Assembly (NCBI GenBank): GCA_963281155.1
Contig: CAUJLY010000001.1
Location: 8,246,001-8,310,000, forward strand
Reading direction: 5' to 3'
Origin: Rhabditophanes sp. KR3021
Lineage: Eukaryota > Nematoda > Chromadorea > Rhabditida > Alloionematidae
DNA: 64,000 nt
Shown here: positions 23,582-35,415 of the stretch, piece by piece
How the letters are laid out: every line of letters starts with the position of its first letter
Position numbering within the stretch: the stretch's first letter is position 1
Notes under the pieces: model-generated
What the model was told of the DNA's origin: nothing
Database searches by the model: none
What the model saw: the letters and a program-made list of their open reading frames with translations, nothing else
Translations under genes and position numbers: made by a program

Positions 23582-23986
23582 TGCAAGGATTTTATGCCTT
23601 GATACATTAAATTCAGTTTCAGAGGGCGTTGTCCCTTCAATGACATTTAAACAAAGTATTAACAAAAGGCTGCTGGCAGCCTCCTGAACTATTCAATTTC
23701 GTTTATCCTCAAATTATTAGAACACTTCCCGACGGCATCTTAAGTAAAATGAGCAAGAATAAACGAAGTCCTCATTTTATCCCCTCCTCTTACATTTACT
23801 ACCAAAACAACAACGCGTTGAACATTTGATTCAAGAATCTCACAAACAACTGCCTAATTTTCAATGAAGCCATTTTTTGCAACGAATACACTGTCCTGTT
23901 TACGTCTACGTTACTCCACGCTTTGGGTAGCTTCCTTTGTATTCAAAAGTCCACCTTAGAGCATTATTTAAAAACTAGATTAAGAA
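23582..23986. other. Gap before the second kelch gene
   Basis: Better base composition than ordinary intergenic DNA here, with a partly open plus-strand frame (FNEAIFCNEYTVLFTSTLLHALG) broken by stops upstream. It could be eroded BTB/BACK sequence of the kelch gene that follows, but I cannot align it convincingly. Confidence 0.3.
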
Positions 23987-24996
23987 ATGGGCGGATTAAG
24001 AAATCTCGTGCATATTAGTAAGTTTATTTGTATTATTACTTGATGAAAATAGTCTTTTAGTTGGTGGTTCAAATTCAGCCGGAGAACAATACGCTGATGG
24101 CGCCGCTGTGGATTTATCTACAATGAAAGTAGTTCCATCCCCACTACCACCTCTACCACACAAACTGATGGGTCACTGCAGCGAAGTGATGGAAGGGAAA
24201 ATTTATGTATTTGGAGGCTTTACTGATATCAACGACATCTACAATACTACTAGTGATGAAGTCTTAGTGTAAGTTTGGTTTCATTTTTAGAATACATTCT
24301 ATCCTTTATTCTAGTCTTGCTCCCAAAGCTGATCAATGGACTGCCTTAGAAGGATCAAGGATGGCTAGCAAGAGGTGTCTCTTTTCCTCGTGCATCCATA
24401 ATGGAAAAATTGTGGTCATTGGTGGTTTCGATGGGCAAGCAAATGTTCAGTCATGTGAACAATTTGATCCCAAGACTAACAAATGGGAAAAACTACCTGC
24501 TCTCTTAGAAGGTGGGTATGGGTGTTCGATTGCTTCAAATCCAAATGGTAAGAACTTGTTTGCTTCGTTGGGGCAATGGGACAAGGAACTTCATATGCTT
24601 GAAGTTGGTTTGTATGAGCCAGGAAATATGAAACTCAGGTGGAAATCTCAACCACAGTGCATTTGCCCTAGAAATGGTTCAGTTGCCTTCTTTGACGGGG
24701 ACAAGTTTTACGTTCTTGGCGGCGATTGCCGAAATGGGAGATCGAAGCTTGGATATCCAGTGGTGGAGAAATTCTGTACTAAAGAAATGGTCTGGGTTAA
24801 AGTTGAAGTAGAAAATGCAGAAGCCGACACTACATCTGGGAAAGGATTTTACTACGAAGACAGCTTCTACTATTATTCTGATGATAAGTTTAGACGTGTT
24901 ACTATTGACTCTAGTGGCGATGTTATTATGGGTGAAAATATTCCAACTGGTGGAATAAGAACTCATGCAAGTGTTGTTGTAACTGACTTTCTTTAA
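23987..24996 (+). CDS. Kelch-repeat protein lacking a BTB domain
   Basis: Three exons (23987-24017, 24061-24268, 24315-24996) give 306 residues. Kelch blades show the double-glycine motif: HIIGGSNSAG, IYVFGGFTDIND, IVVIGGFDGQAN and FYVLGGDCRN, each followed by a WxxL-type strand. No BTB or BACK is visible in this frame, and the sequence upstream is degraded, so this is either a stand-alone kelch propeller or the surviving half of a KLHL-type gene. The ATG at 23987 is chosen because its short exon joins in phase to the first blade. Its position next to the complete BTB-kelch gene suggests local duplication followed by loss of the N-terminal part. Confidence 0.75.
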
Positions 24997-25318
24997 GTGT
25001 CTATGTGGGAAACAAATTTAGTGTTCGGCAGTATTAATAGCTGTATCTTTGGGTAAATATATTATAACTATATCATTTAATCGTTTTTTTAAATAAACTT
25101 TATCTTTTAACATGTGTAAATAATATTCTACCTAAAAAATTGATGAACGACATTATTTTTTGTATCTAAATCATTTTTTGGTTTAAATACTTCATTACTG
25201 GTACAAGTTTCAGGTTTACCTAACCAAACTACTAAACAAAGTTTCGATAAACTCACTAAACACAAATTCTTGACAATTAATAAACTTGATTTATTAACAA
25301 AAGTGCAATCTAGTTAAG
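24997..25318. other. Intergenic, no gene recognised
   Basis: About 320 bp of AT-rich DNA with AATAAA-like elements after the kelch stop. Nothing else was seen. Confidence 0.35.
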
Positions 25319-26437
25319 ATGCGATGCACTATAAAATGGAAATATTTCCGGCAGCATTATAGTTTAATGAATATCTTAATCATTTGGTTTAGTCTGTTTT
25401 TTGTATTTAATTGCTGTCGGGGAAACGTTACTTTTTCAGAGAATGATGAAGGTAAGTTTTGATCAGACAGACATGTTTTCATCTTTATTTAGTGTATGAC
25501 AAATTTTCAAATATCATCAAATCTAAAGTGACTATATTGTGTCTAGTTTTAACTGGCAAAGCGTACAAAACTAGTAGAGATATTCCTATGAAATTAACAT
25601 GGCTCACTCAATGTAATGACTACATCTTTTTTTCCTCGGTTGAGGATGAATCTTTGCCAGCTATTAAAACGACTAAGTTTCACGGTTACCAACATTCATA
25701 TGAGAAAGTAAAGAATGGAATTCTTGCGGCACATAAGAAGTTCGGAGACAAGTTCGATTGGATTTATAGACCAGACAATGATGTATTTGCTTCTCCAAAT
25801 AATTTGAGGATGTTCTTGATGAATAGAGATCCTGAAGATGATAGATATTATTATGGTTGGAGGGCAACACCTCTTAAAATCGGACCTCCAGAGCTACTCT
25901 CTTTTACATCTGGAGGAACCGGGTATGTATTTGGAAGAGGTGCGTTTAGAAAATTAGTTAAGAAAGGTTTAAATAAGGATGGAGTTTGTCCCGCGCATTC
26001 ATTAATGTATGAAGATAGAATCATTGGTGTCTGTGCACAAAGACTCAATATGACGATAAAAGATTCCCGTGATTACAAAGGAAGAGACGTCTTTGTGCCA
26101 TCAAATGTTAATCACTATGCTACAGAAGATAGGAAAAATGAGAAGTAAATTTGCATTTTATAATAAGTATACATTCTTTTATAGATGGGTTTTCTACACC
26201 AAATACAGTTACTATAAGGCAGAAAAAGGCATCGAATTCCTAGGTGACTATCCAATTTCCTTTCACTACGTCGAAAAGGAAGAAAAATTCATCTACAAAT
26301 ATATTCTATATAACGCATCTGTCGCTGGCCTACAATCACGAATCTCGAGATACCAAGACAAAAGAAAAATGTCAGTAGAAAGCAAAGCAGATGAAATTTT
26401 TAATTCAATTGTTGAATTTGCAAAAAATAATTATTAA
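25319..26437 (+). CDS. Core 1 beta-1,3-galactosyltransferase-like (C1GALT1 family) protein
   Basis: Three exons (25319-25451, 25493-26144, 26185-26437) give 345 residues. A short basic tail and a hydrophobic helix near residues 17-35 make it a type II membrane protein, as Golgi glycosyltransferases are. The lumenal part has the family order: LTWLTQCNDYIFFSS (usual AxTWxxRC.xxxFxSS), LPAIKT, KFDWIYRPDNDVFAS at the metal-binding DxD site, YYYGWRA, and FTSGGTGYVFGRGAF (the conserved GGAGYVL-type block). The DxD here is DND instead of the common DDD, which still offers two acidic ligands. The family adds galactose to O-GalNAc on secreted proteins; substrate and activity are inferred. The second intron is 40 nt. 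Confidence 0.85.
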
Positions 26438-26501
26438 ATGCAAATGGGTTACCTATTTTATTGTTTTTATCATCATTTTTTAAGACTTTATTATTTTTAT
26501 T

Positions 26502-27673
26502 ATGATTAGATTGTTTTGTTTGATTTTGTTTTGTTCTAACCAATTTTTTTGCGCTGATGATATTTCATCGGAAGAAGGTGTTAGTAAAGATGGCAAGACT
26601 AATTATTATAATTTCCTATATAAAAAGATGCGCGAAGATGCTACTGAAAAGATAGCTAAAAAGGAAAAGGAAGTAGTGATACCTACTGGCTATGGAGTCC
26701 CAGGTCCACAAGAACCTTTGCCAGGTCGTTCACATAATGGAAATTATTTCCCTTTGTTTCCATTTCATTCTGCGTATGTTGGTGGTGTTGAATTAGATCC
26801 ATCTATTAGTAGACATATTGGCGGAGGTAAAAATTATCTTCTTTATAATTATTTAGAATTACTTTAGATATCAATATTCCTGTGCCTAGTTGGGGGATGA
26901 TTGACTTCAATGGAGACTTTAACAATAGAATCCGCAACACTGTTCTAAAAACAGGAGTGTCCGCTGATCCTGTAAATAATTTAGGTTTACGACAAAAAGA
27001 TTTCAATAGAATGATGGGTTCTCCTTCATTTTTGCATAATAGACAAAACCAACCTACTATTCCATTAGTCAAGTTGCCAAGGGAATTTGTTCCTAAGAGT
27101 TGTAAAGCACCACTTTGCAATCCTTATCAGCAAAGTGTCGGCTATGGCCTAGAATACGATTGGGGAGGTAATGATGGGGTTAATGGCGGTTTTGATTTCA
27201 ATATGCCCGTGTCTAAAGAAGTTGGATTTAGAGTACCTGTTAGTGGAAATATTTACTATGCTTTAGAAAATATAACTATCACGTATGCTCAGAATTTGGG
27301 TGCTCTAGATCCAAAGACTTATTTATTGAAAGATGACATGGAAAATGATCCTTTTAACTTTCCTGATATTTATGTAGGAGGTATTCCTCGACAAAAAAGG
27401 ACTATAAAGTCTTATCAAAAAGTTCTATTTAGCCCAACCGAATATAAATACAATTTCAAGCTAACTAAGCAGTCAAATATTTTTGATTCAGTTGATATTA
27501 GGAAATTTATTTTGGAAACTTTAAAGACGCAGTTATATCAAGTGGTTGTAACAAAAAACTTCGTTAATCCAATTAAAGTAGTTTCCCATATTAAGGACAA
27601 ATTAGGGAGAGTAAAAAGAAATCTCTCAAATTATGATAAAATAGATTATAATAAATATTTTGTTGTGAATTAA
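26502..27673 (+). CDS. Secreted nematode protein of unknown function
   Basis: Two exons (26502-26826, 26868-27673) give 376 residues starting with a clear signal peptide (LFCLILFCSNQFFCA, cleavage about residue 18). A coiled, charged stretch (YKKMREDATEKIAKKEKE) precedes a compact region with a SCKAPLCNPYQQSVGYG motif, glycine-rich turns (DWGGNDGVNGGFDF) and repeated aromatic strands. The tail contains dibasic sites (PRQKRT, RVKRN). The pattern CxxPxCNPY followed by a Gly-rich beta region looks like a nematode-specific secreted family, but I cannot name it. It begins 64 bp after the galactosyltransferase stop on the same strand, so the two could share a transcript. Confidence 0.75.
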
Positions 27674-27784
27674 CTTAGAAATAAATACAATTTCTTATCT
27701 CAAATGTCCTATCGATGTGTAAATGATTATATAAAATATGTATCTTTATCGGAAATATTATAAAGAATTTAATTTATCAAACTA

Positions 27785-28095
27785 CATAACCCATTCCTAT
27801 CAAGTCTGTGAGCTCCACTTGTTCTTGGCGAGTGTCTGTAGGTGAATTAGTTCTACAAGTAGCTTTTACAATTACGTAAGGATTGATTAAATTATACCCT
27901 TTTAGAGTAATGATTTATCGCCAACTTTTCTAAAATCAAGATGAGTATCTTTTTATCCATAATTAGTAGTCCAAAGATCACCTCCGCCAGATTTAATGTT
28001 ACGCCTGAACAAGTAAATTTTACTTGCATTTCGAATATGTCTTCTTTTGTGATCCATTCATGTGTTGGTAGAACCGAAATTGACAACTTAAGCAT
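27785..28095 (-). pseudogene. Degenerate transthyretin-like (TTL) gene
   Basis: On the minus strand the start reads MLKLSISVLP, then EMQVKFTCSGVTLNLAEV, which fits the first strand and cysteine of nematode TTL proteins (family: GxLxCxGxPLxxVxV). After frame changes and stops the sequence resumes as NLINPYVIVKATCRTN, which matches the INPYLxVxHxC strand of the intact TTL genes at 60.5-61.4 kb, and ends QVELTDLIGMGYVV. At least two frame breaks separate the halves and I find no splice sites that repair them, so it appears dead. A 67-residue product from the first frame alone is unlikely to fold. Confidence 0.5.
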
Positions 28096-28622
28096 CTTGA
28101 AATAATATTATCATCGTGAAATTCCCTTTTTATTCAATTATGAGAATATTAATTAACCTAATCTAATTATAAGACACTTAGTATCCTTAAATAACATTAA
28201 AACCAAAACATAAAAAAGAATTACTTTCTGTTTTAATTTGCTCCTGAAATAATACATTTGGCTAGCCAGCAAATGTTTATAACTGTGACGTATTTAATGC
28301 GTGAAAAAATTTAATTAAAACAACTTGGTGATTCGGATATTCTTTATTATCTTGTCAACGAAGGTATTTTTTATGAATAAAACAAGTTTTGGAAAGGATC
28401 AGATGTTAATGACTTTTATAGATTAAAATGATTTGTAACTTATCAAAGCTATAATGGTCTTACATATTCATAATAATAAAGCATGAATCCAAGTAAACAT
28501 TGTAACGTCGATTTTAGTCTTTTTTTAAAATATATTGCATAGTGGGTGTACGTTTATTAATTATCAAACAAAACCATTAAAACATCAACATATTTAAATA
28601 AATGCCAGCGTTGTAACAATTC
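28096..28622. other. Intergenic, no gene recognised
   Basis: AT-rich sequence between the TTL remnant and the F-box gene stop. Short frames only; nothing supported. Confidence 0.35.
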
Positions 28623-29629
28623 CTAATAAGTGTTTACAAGAAATTCAAGTTCAACGTGTTCTAGAAGTAAATGTCCACTTTCCATTCTTTCAATCCCATT
28701 TGAATAAATGCAATTTGTATGGTATTTGCTGATAGTTTTGGTTACAATAAATCCCTGTGAGCTTATTCTTTCATTTAATTGATCAACATCTATCATTCGT
28801 AACATACCTCCAAATGTGCGGAGTTTAATTGAACCAAGTCTTTTGGCAGCTATATGTCTAAATAACATCATAATGAAATGATACCAATGACTCATACTCA
28901 CTTTCTCCACGCAACAAAACCTAATTGAACTAAATTTATTATTACTAAGATAAGTATCCCACATCGCGATATCGTAGTTATCTTCGTCTGAGTAAGTTAA
29001 GAAATCTAAGTTAATTTGATCATGCAATTTTATAGATGTATCCGTTGCAAAGAATCTAAAAGAGGATTCTTCGGACGAGTATAAACAAATTGTTTTCAAT
29101 TTTTCTGTCCAACTGTTGCACAATAAGTTGTAATGTGGATAATGACTTGAACCATTCTGATATCGAAAGTAAATTTTTTTTGGTTGGTGCAAATTTTCTA
29201 TCAAATCTTTTAAATCAATTAGTATTTGCGAATGCGAAGAAAAAGTGATGAGTATATTACCATCCTCAGATAGTCTTACTCTCTTCAATTTAAAAAACAA
29301 TTCCACTTTGGAGTTGGGCTGAAGAAATAAATGAGTAGAATAAAACAAAATTAGCTTACGTATATTCTCAAATGCTTGCTTTGATCGAATTCATCTGTCA
29401 AAACAACTTCACCAATCCTATTTGTTGTATCATCGTGGAATAGTGTAATATTAAAACATGAGTAAACTATATGTTTCATTTTCGATTCATTATTTGCAGC
29501 AATATCACGGAATTTCTTGCATGTAAGATCAATAGCATGCCTATCTTCATAATGGACAGAAGATAATAGTTTAACAAGCATTTCATCAGGAAGGAAAGCT
29601 TTACTGTTTGTTTTAGAATTGGAATACAT
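28623..29629 (-). CDS. F-box protein of a nematode-expanded type
   Basis: Two exons (29629-29360 and 29318-28623) join at a GTAAGC donor and a TTTCTTCAG acceptor to give 321 residues. Residues 11-50 form a readable F-box: LPDEMLVKLLSSVHYEDRH, followed by DLTCKKFRDIAANN. The C-terminal two thirds are beta-rich with short leucine-rich or FTH/FBA-like units (KVELFFKLKRVRLSEDGN, SSIRFCCVEKVSMSHW, GSIKLRTFGG). The F-box binds Skp1 and the rest would select substrate for an SCF ubiquitin ligase; the target is unknown. Fast-evolving F-box genes are typical of nematode genomes, and others lie nearby, so this fits a local accessory cluster. Confidence 0.75.
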
Positions 29630-31682
29630 TAAAAGATGTTAATTTAAAAGTCGTATATGGTATACTGAATTACGTGTATAAACGTTTGCTATTTATAGGT
29701 GCAAATCTGATCGAATATGTTCATTTGGTAAATTAGATTATCTAACTTCAAACATGTATTAGATGATCTATAAGTATGTACATTTCAAAGCTTAGCAATG
29801 CTGTAATAGTATTTAGATCGAACTTATTATTAAAAATATTAATTAATACAAGTATAGAAAATTATTTACCATTCTATTCTGGCAATTGGGATTGATGCAA
29901 AATCCTCTGCTACATTTGTATTAGTACATTCAATATTGATGATTGGGTTCCAAGTCATAAAAAACAAAAATATCCTCGTAATTAATTATTTCATGTCTAC
30001 AAATATGGCATTAATTAGTTATCTAAAATATTGCAATCAACCTACCCATGCTGCAAACTATTGAATTTGGCAACGTCCTTGTTTTAAAACTGTGATTAAT
30101 TTCTTGACTAAACAATTGATTCGAGTTACCAAATGTCTTATTAACTTTTCCAACACCACTAGTTGGTTGTGTCCAAATAATGAAGTTTAAATACATTTGT
30201 GCTTGATTTTTGAAAATGTGTTTTTAAATCAATATCCTAATATTGTTCTCTAGTTGAAATGCCCAATTTACATACTACGGTAGATGAAATTTCAAATTCT
30301 TTAAAATACCTAGTAATATAAGTTATATCTTTTGCCACTTAACCCAAAACTATATAACAAACCAATATAAGGAAAGAATTCGCACTATATCAACTTTTGA
30401 TAGCTATCAATGTGGTAAAGCATTAAATGACAGAAATCAGTGTTTTAAAATATTTTTATACGTTAAAAAGATAGTTAAACAGAGACACTTACTTATTCTA
30501 TACCAGCTATTCTAGAATACCCAAAATGAATTGCTTCAATCGAAGATTAAAAATTTAAAACAGAAACAAACTACTACAATGCAATCAAATGAGGGAATTC
30601 CACATTTAGATTGAACTGCACACATTCAATTTCAAGGCATGTTTCATATAATCGAATCGCAACAGCTTCCAAACAAGTTAAGGCACTTTAACCAGTTGAC
30701 ATAATTATGTTAATTGCACGTCATTGAAACCTTAACGTGAATGTATATACTAATACATTTAATTAAATTAATTGCAAAAAGTCATTTTCGATACACCAAC
30801 CGTACTGGATTCGTCCAAACTGCAATTGGGTCATTACAAGACTTAGTCTGGATTATTATTAAAAATTGATTTTAACTGATCAAAGTGTAATGCGATCATT
30901 ATTTTTGGACTATAAAATTTAAACACTACATTCATTCAATCTAGAAAACACTCGCTTTTGTATATTTTTATTTAAATGGCAAAAACTTTCAATAATCGGC
31001 CCATAGAGGGGATTCCCCATGGTACGACGGTGAAAGTTCCTCGCTGTGTGTAGTGGCGATAATTAGATTTCTGTTCTCTAATATTTCCCTGACCAGGGTA
31101 CAAATCTTTGGGCACAACTTTATCATTTATTAAAAGTTATTTTCGTTACACCAAGTGGTGTGGGTTAACGCATTTGATGTGTGTTGCTACTACTTTAGAC
31201 TTTTAATGCACTAGCATACAAATAAAGCTTAACAAAATGTTTCCAGATCAAGCATTTATATTGTACTTATTTAATATTATATGTTTTACATATTTCGCTG
31301 ATATAACTATCTTTTATAAAACAACGACACTTCATGTAACATATTCATCAATAAAATTTATTGCATAAAAAATAAACTATAACTAATAGTTAACAAATTT
31401 GATACACGTTAGCACTTAATAAAATGAGAATAAATGAGAGTCGAACCAATTTATTAAAACTAATAATTGTCTCTCTACCAAGACTCTTTCGCGAGTTTGA
31501 ATCTTTCTTCTTATCACATGCATACAAAAACACATACATAACTTTGGGTGGAGAAACATAATGTAATTTGTAGGCAAATTTTGGTTCCAAATAAAAGAAC
31601 ATAAAGGTAACAAAATGCGAGAAAGATGCGTGTTTTTATCAAGGTACCAACACAACTCTACTTCTCAATTTGTTGATTTGCA
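29630..31682. other. Intergenic region with one GC-richer island
   Basis: About 2 kb without a supported gene. Most is AT-rich. The stretch 31000-31170 is clearly richer in G and C, contains short inverted repeats (GGGGATTCCCC near 31017; ACACCAAGTGGTGT near 31150) and has no open frame, so it might be a structured RNA or a promoter element. The motif ATTTTCG(A/T)TACACCAA occurs at about 30784 and 31139, flanking the island in the same orientation. I compared it from memory with U1, U2, U4, U5, U6, SL RNA, 5S and RNase P and saw no match. The frames at 31390-31655 on the minus strand are in divergent upstream DNA of the next gene. Confidence 0.4.
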
Positions 31683-32906
31683 ATGGTTCCTGCTAAAGAA
31701 GATTCATGGGCTTTCGTTCCAATCGGAGCTCCTTTTCCAGAGTTTGTAGTGCGTGCTAATGGGTGTCAAAATCAGTATCCAGCTTTGTGGTAAGGAGTTA
31801 TTTATTTTTATGAGCAATAAAATTTACATTTTAGGTACAAATTTGGAGTACCAGTTTTTGGGTAAGTAATGTGTTGACGTGTCATAAACCATATTTGTAG
31901 ACGTGCATGGAACAACAACGGAGTCGTCCAATGCTCCTTCCCCTACCTCAAGACTGAATTGACTGGAGCCAGAGATCTCGGTGGCCAAATCCAAATCCTT
32001 CAATTCAAAGGCAGCCATTTGACTGAAGGGTACTGGTACAACTGGGTCAAGTACAGCAACCGTTTCGGAGAAGGCAACGACGACATGGTCCACTGTGGAG
32101 ATTCTTTGCCTATTCTTTGGAACAGACCAACTGGTCCAATCGTAGGGTCCCTGAACAACAAGACTGAAGTGGCCAGGTTCTCTGAAAAAGGAGTTTCTGT
32201 TGAGGTTTCTGGAGGTGCTCTTAAGGACTTTTTGATCATTACGAGAGAAAAGAAGAAGATCCAACCTGGTTGTACTTGCCCAACTTGCGGAGCTGCTCCA
32301 CCAGTTCTCACCAAACGCAACTTGTGGGCTGATTACAGAGTTGGTGATGCTTGGCCATCTGCCCATGGAACTCCTTTGAAGGCTCTTGGAAAGAGTTTGA
32401 ATACTGCTCCAGGAGAAAGTCCAGACCAGTACGTTGCTCTCTACTACGTCCAAGGTAAAGTCCAAATTTAAAAACTTAACTCATTATCTTAAGGCTCACC
32501 AGTTTATGGAAGAATTTGGGATGATGGTGGAAAGATCGCTGGAGTCTTCAACTTCGAAGGCAAAGTGTTCACCAAGAACCTCGGCTCCATCCAAATCTTG
32601 ATGCAATTGCCCGATAACTTGTGCGGGTACACTTATGACTGGAGATCATACAGCGAGGCCGCTAGTTTCGACACCAACAAAGAATGGCATCCAGTCTACG
32701 TCCGCAACGCCAAAGGATCCATCTCTCCAGCTGTTCTCTCCCTCGACGGAGGCAAACAAATTTTGGGCAAATCTGATCTTGTCAATGAAAAGAATGGAAC
32801 TGGCATCGGAGGTGTTGAGTACACTCAAACTGCCAAACAAGCCACCACTTGCCTCGTCTTGTGCCGTAAAAAGAAGGCAGGATACGAGTTGGAAGATGAC
32901 TTCTAA
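31683..32906 (+). CDS. DM9/DUF3421-like repeat protein
   Basis: Four exons (31683-31789, 31835-31861, 31901-32454, 32494-32906) give 366 residues; the second exon is only 27 nt. The protein is two copies of one module: ALWYKFGVPVFGRAWNNNG in the first half and ALYYVQGSPVYGRIWDDGG in the second, each followed by a QIQIL strand and an aromatic YWYNWVKY or YTYDWRSY strand. The A-L-...-G-x-P-V-x-GRAW core resembles the DM9/DUF3421 repeat of arthropod and mollusc lectin-like proteins, but the match is by pattern only. A C-x-C-x2-C motif (GCTCPTCG) lies between the modules. No signal peptide, so cytosolic or secreted by another route. Codon usage is rich in C-ending codons, as in highly expressed genes, in contrast to AT-rich neighbours. 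Confidence 0.7.
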
Positions 32907-33975
32907 ATCAACCTCTAAAAGTCTCAACACTTCCTAAGCTCCCATTGATTGTATCAAATAAATGAAAACCTTCTTAATTGTATGTGTATTATTTTAGAAG
33001 TAAAGTGTTGTGATCGTTCTTTTTTAAATTACAAACAATTTAACGCAAGTTTGAACGTACCTTTTATTTTATGCACAATGAATAAAAATTTGATCAATTC
33101 TTTACGTATTTTAATAATTCTTTCCCTCACATAATTTATTTAAATTTGTGTATTCAATCGCCTCAAAAATATTACACTTCGAAGTGTATAAGAGTCTATA
33201 GAAGTGTATATCAATAACTGTTAATATTTTTGATTCTATATTTTTACTAACTTTTATAATGTACAATTTGTTAGTTAGTGATTTTTTATATAAACATATT
33301 TGTTTAATTAAAGTTGTTTTGCGGGTGTTAAACACTCTTTCTGACTTCAAGACGGCTTTAATTTAACCAAAAAGATAGCCATTGACAAAAATTGATCCGC
33401 GAAGCATATATTCGTTTTGTTAAAGATAATATATTATAAAATACGTATCTAGCATTTAACTTCCACCAAGTTCATTCTAAGGTCACTTACCGACAAATTT
33501 TAATTAATAATTGGTGATCTTTCCTATAAATATGATTAAGTTTCACCTCACTTATTTTGATTAAACTCAAAATATCAATCTATTTATATATTTACTTTGA
33601 ATAAGCACAACGATCTGTTATCTATACTTACAAACAAACCGTTAAATACTCTTTTAAATAATTCAAGTTTGTTATTTGTCGTGGTCCCCCTTCACATCAT
33701 ATCACTGCACAAAAATGATATGTTCAACATTTAGCTTAACAATGTGATACTACTTTTATGCTATGTTTTGTTAGACACATATTGCTTTTGCTCCTACCAC
33801 ACAAATTATGTGGTGGTGATATCATTATCCCATCGGGGGCTTTTCAAGTAGCTGCGTTTGGTGTTAATTTGCGGAATCACTCTTGGTACTAATTAGATAA
33901 ATACTTAAATATACAAGACTTTTCATTTGACGATAAATTTATAGATAAACATACTAATACTTCATTTATATTTAA
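32907..33975. other. Intergenic, no gene recognised
   Basis: About 1.07 kb of AT-rich DNA. An ATAAATGAAAACC element about 55 bp after the DM9 stop may serve its poly(A) site. A 79-codon minus-strand frame (33111-33350) has no support. Confidence 0.35.
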
Positions 33976-35328
33976 ATGATTTTACCTCAGGATGAGGTAA
34001 TTGATCCGATTCAGGAAGAAAGGAAAGCTGAGGAATGCGTTCGGGATGAATTGAAAAAAAGGAAGGTTAAGCCAACGATGGAGATTTATCGGCCACCAGG
34101 TAAAAAAATTTAATTTAACAGTCCTAAATATAATTTAACTTACCATCACATAATTGCAGGCAGACGTACTCAACCAGACCCCCAACCAATTCCAGAACAA
34201 TCTCCCATCATAATAAACACCCGTAAAGATTCAACATCCTCCTCCACTTCATCCAATCCATCCTACGAAAACAAGCAAACCTCCAGACTAAACCGAAACT
34301 CCTCCAAAAGACAATCCATGATCATCACCGGCATGGTAGCTGACCTCATCTTAAAACCCGACCCTAACAAAGCAGACAACCGCTCCCAATCTTCAAAGAG
34401 TAGCAAAGATAGTGGTAAGCCTTTGCAAAGTAATGCACAAGTAAGTGTTTGGCTTAATTACAATTTTATATAAATAGTTAAGTAGAAATGTATACAAGAT
34501 AAAAATGAAAAGACTTTGCTTTTATTATTAGATATAAATTTGTTGTAACATCTTTTATTATATTTTTATTTCATTTTTTTATAGACACCCTCAACTAAAG
34601 TGAAGCAACCTAAACAACACCAACAAACAAACATTTCATCCTCAATGAAAGACTTTCCTAAAAAACGTACGTTTGGTTCTAAGGAATTCGAAGAATCCAA
34701 AAATGGCCTTAATCGCATCGCAGCCCTCAAAGACACTGATTTGATCGAAGAATTCATCTCCTCAAACATGACTGATTGCAAAGTAGCTTCCGAATTAGGT
34801 CAATTCCTAGTCAAATTCGCGGTAGAAGAAAACAGAGTTGAGGCAAAGAATGCAGCTAGAGTGGCAGCTATTTTGATCGACTGCCCTGCTGGTGAACCAT
34901 TCCATCAATCTTTTCTAACTGGATTGAAACAATATTTTGAGTGCCGGGATCAATTAAGGGAAAGTCATTTTAAGATATGGACAACTTTTATTCATTTCAT
35001 AACTGACACATTCGCCCATATTGGTTTTACTTATGAAGGTGATTTGGTTGAGATAATATTTGGATCTTTTGAATATTTGTTACTTCCACCTACTTTACAT
35101 GCACTAAGGATTGAAGAACTTGAATCTTTGATTTCAGGGCTTTTGGCTGTTGGTTTCGATCTGGAAAGAGTTTGTCCCGAGAGGTTGGGACGGTTGAAAG
35201 AATTGATTAGAGATGCTTTGATTTACGCACAAGAACCGTGGGCAAGGAAAATGATTATGCTTTTGATGGAATTAGGTGCTAGTGGGTGGAAATTACCTAG
35301 TGAGGCTAACGAGTATTATTTTCATTGA
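33976..35328 (+). CDS. MIF4G-domain protein (CTIF/MIF4GD/PAIP1-like)
   Basis: Three exons (33976-34099, 34160-34440, 34585-35328) give 382 residues. The first 180 are polar and disordered (S, N, K, P rich, including SKSSKDSGKP). The C-terminal 200 are all helical HEAT-like repeats: LGQFLVKFAVEE, AKNAARVAAILID, FHQSFLTGLKQYFECRDQL, KIWTTFIHFITDTF and a last helix RKMIMLLMELGASGW, which is the usual ending of the CTIF and MIF4GD type. MIF4G domains bind eIF4A or other partners in translation and histone-mRNA metabolism; the cytosolic role in cap-dependent translation is inferred. The ATG could lie in an exon that starts after the CCTCAG at 33985-33990 if that is an acceptor, so the first five codons are uncertain. 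Confidence 0.8.
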
Positions 35329-35415
35329 CTGTTCTATGACCCTTTGTGTATAATTTAAATAAAGTTATTTGTGGAGCATTTATATTTCATTTTATGTGTA
35401 TTAATTTGCCTTTGT

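Noticed and set aside
31035..31085. TTCCTCGCTG resembling the L3 region of HDV-like ribozymes
   Set aside because: The flanking P1 and P3 helices do not pair.
31420..31510. tRNA-like GGTTCGA and TTGGTAGAGAG pieces on the minus strand
   Set aside because: No acceptor or T stem could be paired and the putative anticodon loop lacks the conserved T at position 33.
31824..32465. 213-codon minus-strand frame
   Set aside because: Antisense to the DM9-like gene; its length comes from the biased codon usage of the sense gene.
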